NCBI GenBank assembly: GCA_025716815.1
Contig: JAIXMN010000004.1
Location: forward strand, 868,001-932,000
Reading direction: 5' to 3'
DNA length: 64,000 nucleotides
Source of the DNA: Dichotomocladium elegans
Taxonomy: Eukaryota > Mucoromycota > Mucoromycetes > Mucorales > Lichtheimiaceae
The position numbers were made by a program, and so were the translations under genes. The first letter of the stretch is position 1; each line of letters opens with the position of its first letter. Below are positions 10,897 to 24,466 of the stretch, piece by piece. A model generated the notes under the pieces. It did no database searches and was not told where the DNA came from. It saw only the letters and a list, made by a program, of their open reading frames with translations.

Positions 10897-12085
10897 ATGA
10901 AATTGACGGCGCCTTTGCTCACCCTTGTTGCTTTTATGCTAACCCTGCAAGAAGTACAGGGAAATCCGTTGCCGACGATGCAACTTGCACCGATCAATTA
11001 CTCCGCATCTCCCAGTGACACCAATGACACGGAACCGGCGGCCAGTCATCTTGTAAAAGGAAAGCATTTTGACCGCGTGGTGACCATTATTTTCGAGAAC
11101 AAAGACTACAGCACGGCAATGAAAGACAAATTCCTTAAATCATTGCCGTCGCTTTACAATGGTAAGAAGGATTCGTTTCGATCCGTGCCTTAATATACTT
11201 CTATTGACCATCATGGATGAATACAGGCGTATTGCTCACAAATTACCATGCGACAACACATCCTTCCCAGCCCAATTATGTAAGTTCTTGGAGTTTCCCA
11301 GATTTTGCTCGCTTAGAGAGTAACCACCTCCCATATATAATCAAAAAAGATTGCTTTGATAAGTGGGTCGACTGATGGAACCAACGAGGATGACGAATCC
11401 AATATCAACAGAAAGACAATTGTTGATCTACTTGAAAAGCGCAAGATCACATGGAAGGCTTACCAAGAGGATTACCCGGGCGGATGCAATAAAGAGATGG
11501 ACATCAAGAATTATGCCCGCAAACACAATCCATTCATCTCGTTCACCAATATTCAAAAGAATAAGAAACGGTGCGCCAATATCGTCAATGCCAAGGAGCT
11601 CGACAAGGATATTAAAAATAACAAGGTCCCGCAGTATGTCTTCTACACGCCTGATGTAAGTCCGTTTCTTTCTGTGCTGTCTGAGACTACTCGGCTAACT
11701 CATTGGCTAACATCTAGATCAATAACGATGCCCACGATACCCCCATGGCTTATGGATCAAAATGGCTAAAGAACTTCCTCCATGCGCGCATGGACAAGCC
11801 TGCTTTTACGAAAAATACCATGTTCGTGGTGACCTTTGACGAAGATGATAGCAACACAAAGGGCAATCAGGTGTATACCGCTCTCTTTGGACCTGATTTT
11901 AAGCGGTCGAGCAAATCAAAGAAAGATAGCAAGCGTTACACGCATTACTCGCTCTTGCGGACCATTGAAGACAATGTGCGTACTTATCTAGTGTTCAATA
12001 ATATGAGATATCTAACATGGTCATATAGTGGAACCTCGGCAATCTCGGCCAACATGACAAGGATGCGGTAGCAATTGATCTCTAA
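10897..12085 (+). CDS. Secreted phosphoesterase-family (acid phosphatase-like) protein
   Basis: The protein belongs to the phosphoesterase family (PF04185: acid phosphatases and phospholipase C-type enzymes). Exons 10897-11161, 11227-11279, 11350-11655, 11718-11975 and 12029-12085 join in phase with GT-AG borders. An N-terminal signal peptide (MKLTAPLLTLVAFMLTLQEVQG) directs secretion. Conserved blocks in order: FDRVVTIIFENKDYS (metal-binding and nucleophile region), NYHATTHPSQPNYIALISGS, PQYVFYTPDINNDAHDTPM, MFVVTFDEDD, and the C-terminal WNLGNLGQHDKDA. The length, about 310 residues, fits single-domain fungal members. The substrate is not deducible from sequence; phosphate scavenging is the family-level expectation. 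Confidence 0.92.
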
Positions 12086-12240
12086 AAAGCGATGGCTTCT
12101 CTGTTATCTCTTCTCTTCCCATCTCGTCCTTTTGACCGAAACATCTCTGGTAGATTTTGTAAGATTGTACTCTATTGCGTGTATAAAGGAAGCGAAATAA
12201 AACAATAAAAATAAGGGATGATTTTGAATACAAATGTCGT

Positions 12241-13678
<1,438 letters not shown>

Positions 13679-15934
13679 ATGGCAACCGAGAAACCATTTG
13701 ACCGCTCTGCATTGGAACAGCTCCTTACCAAGCGTTTCTTCTATGCCCCCTCCTTCCACATCTATGGTGGTAAGTCTCTGTGGTGCTTTCTTTTTTTCCG
13801 CGTATATATTTCATCCTCGGTTCACACATGGCTTCTCTAAATCTTAGGTGTTGCTGGTTTCTACGACTTTGGACCCTCTGGTTGCGCGCTCCTTAACAAC
13901 ATCATTGCCGCGTGGCGCAACCACTTTGTCCTCGAGGAAGAAATGCTCGAGTTGGACACGACCATCATGACCACCCATGATGTCCTGAAAACCTCTGGTC
14001 ACGTCGATAAGTTCGCCGATTGGATGTGCAAGGATTTGAAGAACGGTGAGATTTTCCGTGCCGATCATTTGGTTGAGGCTGTGTTGGAGGCTCGTCTTCA
14101 GGGTGACAAAGAAGCCCGGGCTGCCAAGGCTGGCAAGGCACCCGCTGAAGTTGCTACTGAAGCTCCTGCCTCGAAATCCGCCAACAAGAAGAAGAAGAAG
14201 GGTACTGTTGTTGCTGTCGAGCTTCCCGAAGAAGAACGCAAAGCCTACGAAATGATCCTGGCTCAGGTGCGAGGATGAAGTGTATTAGATCATAGCATTG
14301 CGGCAGCTGACCAATGTGGGTTTTCGTCTATATATTCAGATCGATAACTATGGTGGTCCCGAGTTGGCTGAGATCATCCAAAAGTACAAGATCCGTTCGC
14401 CCGAGTCTGGCAATGAACTCTCGCTGCCCCAGGAATTCAACCTCATGTTTGAGAGTCAGATCGGTCCCACTGGCCAGCTCAAGGGGTAAAAAGCGAAATG
14501 GACGTGCGGGTGTGTCGAAAATGAACCGTTACTGACCAAAGATACCATCGAAAAAGTTATCTACGTCCCGAGACTGCCCAGGGTCAATTCTTGAATTTCA
14601 AAAAGCTTCTCGAATTCAACAATGAGAAGATGCCCTTCGCCTCTGCTCAGGTTGGCCGTGCCTTCCGTAACGAAATCAGCCCTCGTTCGGGTCTTTTACG
14701 TGTTCGGTACGACTTGATAATAACACATGGTTTAATGGAACAGATGTACTCATTATGATACTGCTAGGGAGTTCACCATGGCTGAGATTGAGCACTACGT
14801 CGATCCTGATAACAAAGACCACCCTGGCTTCAACGAGGTCAAGGATGTTAAAGTTGCCATTTTGCCGAAGGATGTTCAACTTGCGGGTAAGACTGAACTC
14901 CAGGAGATCACTGTCGGTGAGGCTGTTGAGAAGGTTTGTTGAGAGTGCAACGCGGTTAAGACTTCAGCAAACGCCGGGGTGACTTACACATTGACTTTTA
15001 GGGCATCATTGACAACCAGACTCTTGGTTATTTCATTGCTCGTATCTACCAGTTCTTGACCAAGATTGGTATCAAGAAGGATCGCCTTCGTTTCCGTCAG
15101 CACATGAGCAATGAGATGGCCCACTATGCCTGCGACTGTTGGGATGCTGAGATCCACACTAGCTATGGCTGGATTGAGTGCGTTGGTTGTGCTGACCGAT
15201 CCGCTTATGACTTGACGGTGCACTCTGTGCGCACCAAGGAGAAGTTGGTTGTCCGTGAGCAGCTCGCAGAACCCCGCGTTGTTGAGCAGTGGCAGGTGGA
15301 GATCAACAAAAAGACATTTGGCCCTAAGTTTAAGAAGAATGCCAAAGCTGTCGAGGAGGCGCTCTTGGGCTATACTGATGAATGCTATGCTAAGCTTCAG
15401 AAGGAGCTCGAGACCAGTGGCACCGCGCAGGTCGTAATTGGCAGCGACAAATTTGAGATCAGCAAGACCGATGTCACTGTCCAGCGCGCCACCGTTACTG
15501 AGTATGTTCGTGAGTACACTCCTAACGTCATTGAACCTTCTTTCGGTGTCGGTCGTATTCTGTATGCACTTTTGGAACACAGCTGGTGGGTTCGTGAGGA
15601 CGACGAGGCCCGTAACGTTTTGTCATTCCCTGCCATCGTTGCTCCCTTTAAGTGCTGCATTCTTCCCCTTTCCGGCAATGCAGAGCTTGTTCCTTTCGTC
15701 AAAAAATATTCGCGCGCCCTCCGCCAGAATGGCGTTTCCACCCGCACTGATGATAGCAAGGCATCTATCGGTCGCCGCTATTCTCGTAACGACGAACTTG
15801 GCATTCCCTATGCCATCACCATTGATTTCGAGACAATTAAGGATGATACTGTCACTCTTCGTGAGCGTGATTCCACCAAGCAAATCCGCGACACGTTTGA
15901 GAACATTCTCAAGATCCTTAAGGCGGTTCAATAA
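13679..15934 (+). CDS. GRS1: Glycyl-tRNA synthetase
   Basis: Class II synthetase charging tRNA-Gly, cytosolic and often also mitochondrial in fungi. Exons 13679-13769, 13848-14266, 14340-14485, 14557-14706, 14768-14933 and 15002-15934 join in phase. Motif 1 region: [19 protein letters not shown] Lys-rich insertion ([10 protein letters not shown]) follows, typical of eukaryotic GlyRS. Motif 2: [21 protein letters not shown]. Motif 3: [16 protein letters not shown]. The C-terminal anticodon-binding domain has [12 protein letters not shown] and [21 protein letters not shown]. The total, about 635 residues, is usual. No N-terminal mitochondrial extension precedes the ATG; an upstream non-AUG start cannot be excluded. 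Confidence 0.97.
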
Positions 15935-16599
15935 ATTACACCCTTCATACACAGAAATTGTAGATAAGTCTTTTGCTTTTATTAAAAGGAAAAACCATGT
16001 TCAAATCGAGATTCTATATTTAATGTCGCAGCATTGGAATATAATCAACCAGGTCCAAAGATGCCATGGTTGATCGTTACCATGAAGTCATGCTCTAATC
16101 GCGCAGGCATACATTTTGTTAGTGAAGATGATGAATATGAACTGGAAAGTGATGTCGTCACCCGGTAATAGTAGAATTATATATATGTCGTTATAACCAG
16201 CAGATGTTGCTGGTATTATATACCATGATTGTCAATAAAACGAGACATGCCTAGTTCAAGAGACGGTTGGTAGCAGTCTTTGATGAATGCCATTTAGAGT
16301 CGGCCATGGTGTTATGCACTAGCTGATGACTTGTCATTCCAGATATCGGTTGACTCAGTATCAACCAGCAATGAGGGGGGGGGGCGCAGATGATTTACAC
16401 AGGTACCCCTCATTCTCAGCAATATAAAAAAAGTTGTTTCACTGGGCAATAGCAACAAGGTAAGGTACTTGCGTGTGAAGAAATCTAGCGTCTTTACCCT
16501 AGTCTCTGGAGCTAGGACTAGTGAATACTCTAGCGTGCGCTTGGAACACACCTTTTCGGTTTATTCCTCACATTTGATATTGTGACAGAATGCAGTGAC
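15935..16599. other. Intergenic, 3' of GRS1
   Basis: The 3' flank of the synthetase gene, AT-rich, with a short run of G (about 16376-16385). No coding feature is recognised. Confidence 0.4.
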
Positions 16600-16745
16600 C
16601 GCCAGTTACAGTGATATTCGTTATAACGATACACTTTATGAAGAACAAAATTGCCAGGTAGGGCTTATTCCAATTCGCTATAGTGATAATTCGTTATAGT
16701 GATGCGATTTCCTGGAACCGAGGGTATCACTATAACGGGGCGGCC
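16600..16745. repeat. Clustered TTCGYTATARYGAT repeats (terminal-repeat-like)
   Basis: Three direct copies of the motif TTCGYTATARYGAT (about 16617, 16674, 16689) and one inverted copy (ATCACTATAACG, about 16725) fall within 130 bases. CAGT-type ends nearby (CAGTGACCGCCAGTTACAGTG) resemble the terminal repeats of pogo/Tigger or other Tc1-mariner relatives. It sits directly beyond the 3' side of the minus-strand transposase relic, so it may be that element's end or a nested MITE. Confidence 0.45.
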
Positions 16746-16769
16746 ATTGTAGCTGGCTTTAGGGTTTGA

Positions 16770-17520
16770 GGTTTGAAAACTTACGCTACGTACATGGTAT
16801 CAAACCGCTCTGAGGTAGCATACCTATCCATCTCCTCCATTGTATCCTTAAAGCAGAGGCGATGTTCAGTTGCGGCTCGCCTCTATTGCAACTTTGAACT
16901 GCTCCGCTCTCTTTCCTTTCTTGGCTGGTAGCTGTCCGGATCTATAGCTTACCATTCTGGTTTTTTTTTTCTCTTGCCCTTGATATCATAATTATTGTGG
17001 ATGTTTATTTCCTGGACTATGCCATGGTGCGTTTCATGGTCATATGGATTCCAGACTCATCAAGGGCAATACAATTTCCTCTAAAGATATTATCTGTCAT
17101 AATCGATTAGCGCAACCAGTCAAAACATTTGAGAATCTTTATATTGCTATCCATGTTGACATTGGTCCCTTTTCAAGCCCTCAAATCTCTTGAGCAAGTT
17201 TCCCATGAGTTCTTCGAGGGGAAAGCGAGAGTGTGATAAAAGTGAGTAATCCGTGTTGGCTGTAAATTTGGCAGGCTTCATGGACTTACCAGTGTATAAT
17301 GGAAGAATTCTCATCAGCCTACGGATTCAAAGGTAAAAAAAAAGAAGACGATCTTTGGGTTCTTCGTTTCTTTAGAGGTTCTTTTTCATACCGCAACTCC
17401 CATCGCTGTGTTAAATGGACATGTATTCCTAGTTGCTTTCCTGCAGCTGATGCGCTCGAAACTTTCCCAAACATCAACTTAAAAAATTGAACCTTGTTGT
17501 GATCAGTGTAAGTTAGGTGC
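16770..17520 (-). mobile_element. Decayed Tc1-mariner transposase, minus strand
   Basis: Reading leftwards from 17520, one finds ASAAGKQLGIHVHLTQRW (HTH), then LEELMGNLLKRFEGLK (about 17210). Next comes ALDESGIHMTMKRTMA (about 17050, the first catalytic Asp block), and further on TMEEMDRYATSERFD (about 16800). The order matches the element at 9.1-10.0 kb. Stops and frame changes occur throughout, so it is a relic. It ends about 30 bases from the TTCGYTATARYGAT repeat cluster. Confidence 0.72.
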
Positions 17521-17522
17521 AT

Positions 17523-19470
17523 AAGTGAGCATAGGACTTGCTTCTTTCATTAGAATGTCAGTGTACTTTTGTTCTAAAATATGTATAGCAACAATCACGA
17601 AGTTACGGTTGCAAGATGGATCATGTAGGCATTCTGTATAGGAATAAATAGATTGAGGAGAGTATGTCTCCTCGTCAATAGTCTAATCCATGGGCTAGTG
17701 ACAGTCATTCTCATCAAACATCCTGTCCATGCTCATAAAAGAATTTGAATACTTAATTCAGAATGGTGAATGCATATGGAAGATGGTTTGGCGTGCTCTT
17801 TGTGCAAACTTACCTCTCCCTGATAATAGAGCATGCGCAATTAAATTTACCATTTTGGGTCAAAAAACGTTGAATCTGTGGAAACGATGTATATCGCGTA
17901 ACTGGCATTCATCACAGAGCATACATTTATCATTGCTTCTTAATGCTAACGGTTGTGTTCTTCTACTCGACTCGGTCTCTAGCATAAGCGCTTACTGTTG
18001 CTGAATGTCTTTATTGCTCCCATGAGTCGAGCGCTCTACTGCAGATTTTTTTTTTGCCGTCAAGAGTCTACAGATCTTAGGAGCAGATAGACTCTGTGCA
18101 TGAAAATCTCTTTGGGCCATGGGAAGTATGCTCCTATGCCATGCATAACAGGAATTTATCTTCAGAAGTCCAAAGAAGCACCTTATTGGTGTTCTTCGAA
18201 CACAGAATGTGGTCATATTTCACTCACTACTCGCTGGCAAAAACGGGGGAAAAGGCATGTTAAAATCTACGATGATTGCATTGACTGGGACGAACAAGAG
18301 ATGCTGAGGTATTTCTTCTTGGTATTCCAACATCAAATGTATTTTTATTGGGAGGGGTTGCTGCTGATAGCGTAATCCTCTGAGGTATTGTATATTGCGC
18401 TCTTATACAAACCGTCGCAGCTCAGCTCAGGATATTAGAAAGACTTGGGTTGTCGCTCTTTCTGCTTCAGCATTGTTATCTGGTATCCAGATGGACATGG
18501 TCAACACCATGGCTTTTCCTACATTGTATCTCCTTTATTTGCGATTTAAGAGGCGGATCAATAATAAATAAGCAAGGGTGATTTTTACCCGGGTTACGTA
18601 AAGCAATGGCTGGTTCTATCAATAGACGAGTTGGAAATTAAAAATAACTATGCGGGGTGCTTTCACCCAAGAAATAGTGATCCTTTGCACTAGTTCTTTT
18701 GAAAAGAAAACAATGAAATGCACCCATGGGTATATTGATAAAGAGTACATCGCTCCTTTTTCTCTAGCAATTTTAGCTAGGCACCCCCGGCAAGGTTCGG
18801 CTGGCATCACTGGAAAATCTAAAATTGTCCAAGCGCTAAGGTTCAATGGGCAACTTCACTTGTGTCACCATGCTTGCAGCTGCCTTTGATCATTTATTAT
18901 CGTACTACCATGAACCTATCGACAGTGTACAAAGTGCTTAATCAAATGACCATTTCTCACTCTTTTCCGGGACGGAAGGCCGTTCCGCTGTCGCATACAG
19001 TACACAATGTCACGAGGCTTGCATTTGCGATGAAGATTTGTGCGCATTTGTTGTGTTATTTTTCTATGGCGACGCTGATTTAAAGCTTGCTATCGAAAGA
19101 TGGTCACCATGGACAGATTTGATCAGCATTCTGATCGTGGCTCAAAACTCTTGCGCTTAACAGGCTCAAGCCAAAATCGAAGAAATAGGTATTCTGCAAT
19201 AGCCTTGTCAATTGAACAATTAAAACCACGCGCACGTTTTTTCTTCCCATTTCCTGATATGCATTGTTCATCTCTTTTACTACCCCGACCGGTCCAAAAC
19301 TTCCTTCCGCAAAAAGCCCCCCACCCGTTGCATTTTTCCACAAACTCTCTCTTTCGCTCTCTTTTATACACGCACACCCATTTCACCCGTCTTTCTGCAT
19401 TCTCAATCCTTTTGTCGCTCCTTCTATTTTCCCCAAAATATCAACTTCGCAACTTCGCTGATAGACAGCC
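17523..19470. other. Long gene-poor interval upstream of SSD1
   Basis: About 1.9 kb without a supported gene. Frames at 17729 and 18100 (about 90 codons each) have no recognisable domain and odd composition. From about 19230 onward the DNA is strongly pyrimidine-rich on the plus strand, likely the 5' UTR and promoter of SSD1. Confidence 0.4.
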
Positions 19471-22400
19471 ATGGAGGACAATCTTGAAACGCTGGAACAG
19501 CAAACCGCGCCCGAGAGCACCCGGGGCCTTTTTGGCCCACCGGAACCCGCAGTCGTTAGTCTTTTCTTGCCATGGTCCCTTTATATGGTAATCATTGTAA
19601 CCTGTCCGTCTTTAGCGTACACCCCCAAATTCCAGAAACGCCGACAAGCGTCGATCCCTTCATGTGTTTGGCCAACTGTCACATCATCACAGCTCGCCTT
19701 CTCCTCGCCAAAGCGATGGTCACCGACAGCAGCAACAGCAGCAGCAGCAGCAACAGCCGCGCGATCGTAGCCATCAGCGCAGCAAGTCCGCTATTATTTC
19801 TGACATGTCCAATCAAAGCCATGGTCGTCGGAAATCAAACTTTGGGTTACATACCCTGGCGGAGGAGGTTGACAGCCAGAAGCAACAGGACGACCAGTCT
19901 GTTACTGTAGACTCACTCCAGAACATGATTAACACCCTCAGGACTCTGCCTCCCTATGCTTCTAAAGAAGACGGAGACGTTTCTCCTCAGAGCAGTAGCA
20001 ACGGTGCTCATAGTCGTAACCGCAGATCCATTAGCGGTGCCCCAGCTACACCAGCAACGCCAACGAATGATGGTAAACGCATGTCGCATAATATCGGTAA
20101 CAGTGGTAACCGCAGGAGCAGCATGCATGGAGGGATCGATATCCAGTCGCTTTTGCCACTTCACCATGAGGCCAAATCTGATCGCCGTCGAAGCAGTATG
20201 ATGATGCGTGGGCGGCCATCAATTGAGGAGGAAAACGAAAACGAGGGTGAGGAAGACAGCTTCTTGTCACGCGAAGCTGCCCGGGCTGAAGCCGAGGCAA
20301 AACTGATGGGGACATTCAGGAACCCCGATGCATCACAGTCTTCACCTACTTCCCGGAGACAATCAAACCGCAATAGCATGTCGAGTGATCTTCTACGTGC
20401 ACTTAGCCGCCGCTATTCGGAATCTCCTTCTGATCCTACCAATCAAGGATCAAGCCGGGTATCTGTTCACCTTCCCACCTTGCCCGAAAGTCAGGAGACG
20501 AGCCGTACCAACCGCCGTATCTCATTCAACAAGCCCCTTAATCTTGGGGCTGACTCGAATAAATCAACCCAACGGTCGTCGCGTAACATTGATCATGACT
20601 GGCGATCCAGTAAGTCTCTTAAACATACATCGCCAGCGATGATGTCTGATGGCTCGATTATTTATTTTACATGGCATTACCTTCTCAAGGTATTTCTTCT
20701 CCCGTACTACCGTACTCGCCACGCTCGTCGACACTCCTCAACCCTCGACACTCGTTCAATCTCGTGCCTTTTACTCCAACCAGGGTCAATTTTTCACGCG
20801 ATGATGCCAATCCTCATCAGCGCCGCCCTCTGTTTATTGCACACCTTCCATTTTCAGCACTGACTCCCTTGTTTCGTGCCAGGCAACTGGTCCGCGGCAT
20901 ACTCCGTGTGAACAAACGCAACAGAAGCGATGCCTACGTCTTCTGCGACGAGCTGGATGCTGACATATACATCTGTGGTTCACGCGACCGTAACCGTGCG
21001 CTCGAGGGCGATGTGGTGGCGGTCCGGCTGGTAGATGTGGAAAAGGTTCTCCGCGAAAAGAAGGAGAAGGAGGAGGCCAAGCTGGCTCGCAACAACGGCC
21101 AGGTCAAGGTGCGCATGCCTGATGAGGAGGACGAGAACGAGATCATTTTTGGTGGCGATGACGACGTGGATGTGGTTAAGCCTAGATACTGCGGTGTGGT
21201 TGTGGCCATTCTTGAGCGAGCGCAAAATCAGGTGTTTTCGGGGCAAGTGCCAAAGCCGTTGCTTGTTTTTTTTTGGTTGCAAGCGAAGCTAACATGCCTC
21301 TCAATCTAGTACGCTAACGCTGATGCGACCCAACAACAAGCGCGCCCTGGAGGAAAAGGCGGCTGAGGAAGCCCAAAAGGGAGCAGCCACCAGTCAATCG
21401 GCAACTTCATCCAAGGAAGCCCCGAGGATCGTCTGGTTTAAAGCGACGGACAAACGCGTACCGCTCATTGCCATTCCTATTGAACAAGCGCCGGTCGATT
21501 TTGTCGAAAATAGCAAAGCTTATGCCGACCGTCTTTTTGTGGTAAGGCAACATCGATATGCGTGTGGGGAATGGGTGGCTGGTGTTGATGTTTCGGATTA
21601 GGGATCCATCAAACGCTGGCCCATTACATCTTTGCATCCATTTGGCGCGCTTGAACGAGAGCTCGGTTCGATCAACGATCTGTCTGTCCAGACGCAGGCT
21701 ATTCTGGCCGACAATAATGTGACCGATACCGAATTTTCGGATACTGTGTTGGAATGCCTTCCGAAGACGCCATACCCGCTCGAATCTGAAGATTTGGAGG
21801 AGCGCCGTGATATGAGAGATATCCGAGTGTTCACGTTAGAAGGCGAACCATCAGAAGGTGCGTCGTTTTGCGTCACCCTCTACCGTTTTATGGGGTGCTT
21901 TACTGACCAACAGGAGAAAAATTGTAGTTCTTGATAATGCCTTATCAATTCAAAAGATTGGCGCCGATACGTTTGAGGTGGGCGTACATGTCAGCGACGT
22001 CGCACATTTCATCAAGCCCCATTCTCCTGTTGACAAGGAAGCCCGTGCACGTGCCATCCGGGTTGAGCTGATTCACAAGTCGGTGCCTATCCTCCCGAAG
22101 CAATTTACGGAGCAAGTGACAAACTTGATTCCGGATGAAGCAAGGTATAGAGGATGCTTCATTAGTAGCGTATGTAAAGGAGCTAACGAGATTAATTCCA
22201 TCAAGGTTTGCATTTTCCATTATATGGAAGCTGAATTCAAGTGGCAAGGTCCTCGACACTTGGCTCGGAAAGACCGTTATAAAGTACATACCAAAAAATA
22301 GATATGGATGAGCGGGTCTAAAATGATATATACCTTTTTCTAGGTCGTCCGCTCGACTAACGCTGAACGATGCTCACCAGGCAATTGATAGCCAGAAACT

Positions 22401-23764
22401 AGACAGCGTGACAGACGATGCCCTTGCAGAAAACCTCGTCCAGGATATTCGTATGCTTTATGACATCACGCAGCAAATGCGCAATACCCGCTTTGCTGAA
22501 GGGGCTATGTCTGAAATGCGTCAAGAACTTGCCTTTAATTTCGACGAAAATAAGGTCCCTACGGGTATTTCCCTGAGCAACAAGGACAGCGTGTCAGTTA
22601 TCAATGACGAGCTTTTCCTGCTTGCCGACAAGAGCGTTGCCCAAAAGATCTCAAGCCATTTCCCAGAACAAGCGCTCCTGCGACGCCAGGGACCGCCCAA
22701 CAATCGCAAGCTTGTAAGTTATACCCCGTCAGCAATGATACATGACACTAACGTTTGTTTAGCATGAGCTTCAAGCATATGCTTTCAAATATTTGGGGGT
22801 TTCCATTGATATTTCCGGCGCTGGAAGCATTGAAAATGCTATCGAATCCATCGAGGACCCTACACTTCGCAAGATCATCTCGGTGCTTCTACTGAAGATC
22901 ATGCAGCCACCTAAATTCTTTTGTACTGGGATGCTGGATATCCTGAAATACTCGCATTACTCTCTTGATGTTCCGCTCTATACGCGCTTTACGTCCCCAT
23001 CCCGCTCCTTTGCGGACATCATTGTCCATCGGCAGCTTGAATGTGTCCTGACAGGAGAGAAGCGCTTCTATCTCGACCGCGATGCTGTCCAAAAGATTGC
23101 GCAGCATTGCAATGTCAAGAAGGAAGCAGCTCTGTACGCGCGTCAGCAAAGTCAGATGCTGTTCCTTGCATCGTATCTTAGCAAGCGCGGTATCCGACCT
23201 GCAGATGCGCCGCACATTGTTGTTGTCCGTCGCGAAGCGTTCGTCGTTGCGGTGTTTGACGGTTTCTTTGATGTAATGATTCCAGAACTACACCTGGAGA
23301 GGCGTATTCATCTCGCCAACTTGCCGGTGTGGCGGTCTGAGTTCGACAAGGAGACACGGTCGTTGACCATGTACTGGACCAAAGGCGTGGACACCAAGAC
23401 CGGAAAGCAACGTCCGTGGAATATGTCTGATGATGATGAGGAAGACGACCTAGATGAGGACGCGCTCCTGGAGGAAATGTACCAAGGCCAGACATCGCCA
23501 CCTGCAACTACTGTTGCACCAGTGAATGTCTCGTTGCAAGATAGGGCTAACCGAAGACGGTCATTCGCAGCCGATGCGGCAGCACGCTCGACTAGCAAGC
23601 GTACGTCCATGGTCCTCTCACGTCTTTCTGAAAGTACCGACTTTAGCACCGACTTGGGGTCACAGACAATTCAGGCACTTGACCGCGTCCAAGTGCTTGT
23701 CACAGTCGAGATGGTCAAGACGCCTCCTTTGATCCGTGTCTTGGGCGCCAACCCTTACGCTTAA
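19471..23764 (+). CDS. SSD1: SSD1-like RNB-fold translational regulator
   Basis: Ssd1 is a fungal RNB-fold mRNA-binding translational repressor of cell-wall mRNAs, controlled by the Cbk1 kinase; it is thought to lack nuclease activity. Exons: 19471-19554, 19616-20609, 20690-21242, 21310-21541, 21602 to about 21861, about 21914-22144, 22206-22283, 22344-22713, 22763-23764. The N-terminal third is disordered, with a polyQ run and basic-Ser motifs (HGRRKSN, NRRSSMHG) of the kind Cbk1 recognises. Cold-shock/RNB blocks follow: GILRVNKRNRSDAYVFCDE, DADIYICGSRDRNRALEGDVV, IVWFKATDKRVPLIAIP, FEVGVHVSDVAHFIK, FCTGMLDILKYSHYSLDVP and FADIIVHRQLE. Intron 21243-21309 is GC-AG. The 21.86-21.91 kb junction is my least certain one. 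The protein has about 1,200 residues. Confidence 0.93.
19726..19757 (+). repeat. CAG trinucleotide run encoding polyglutamine
   Basis: An interrupted CAG/CAA run inside SSD1 exon 2 encodes about ten Gln in the disordered N-terminal region; a likely length-variable site between strains. Confidence 0.7.
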
Positions 23765-24466
23765 AAGTTTCCTGTTCTTTTGTATCAATTTGTCCAATCT
23801 TTCTTTTTTTTTGGAGCTGTAGTATTTCTTTTTTTCTTTCTGTGTCGCATATTCTTCCGCTTTTCTTACATAACTCGTGTATTCCATTATACTGATCATC
23901 TACGCGAGAAGTATACAATTTCCATAAAGATTTCTACTCATTGGCTACTGCAGAGAACATGCAGAGTCTATGTACCTTGCAGCAGTAACTCTGAGCGCGT
24001 TGCTGCGCATATTTCCAACCAAGAGGATACCGCCATTCAAACTACACAGCGTATTGACACTGCGCAAATAAAAGGCTAGATTTCCCAAGTGGATGATGGA
24101 GAAGGCTTTGAGTGTCCATCAGCTAGCTATATAGACATGTCCGTTCGTTGTTGTATGGGCACTGCTGATTGGAAACAACGACCCTGAGCGCAGTTTTAAA
24201 TAAGTAGGACCAGGGGATCGCTCTACATGTTAATGAATAAACCGAAAGCATCATTTAGACTGTGTTGATGAGAACCTATCCACAGTTCCTATGGAGTGAT
24301 ATAACGAACTCAGAAAGTCTCTGAGCGGGCGTCAAATGGGGGTCGCCGGGATCGTCCTATATATCCTAATTTGGAAGCATTCGCGCTTTGAAATCCTTGA
24401 CAACTTTAACAAAGGGAAAAAAAAAAATCTCAGGTCCCCTCCTTATCGGCTTCAATTACAAACGGG
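23765..24466. other. Intergenic between SSD1 and MFS gene
   Basis: SSD1 3' UTR with T-rich tracts, then promoter sequence of the transporter gene. No coding region is supported. Confidence 0.4.
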
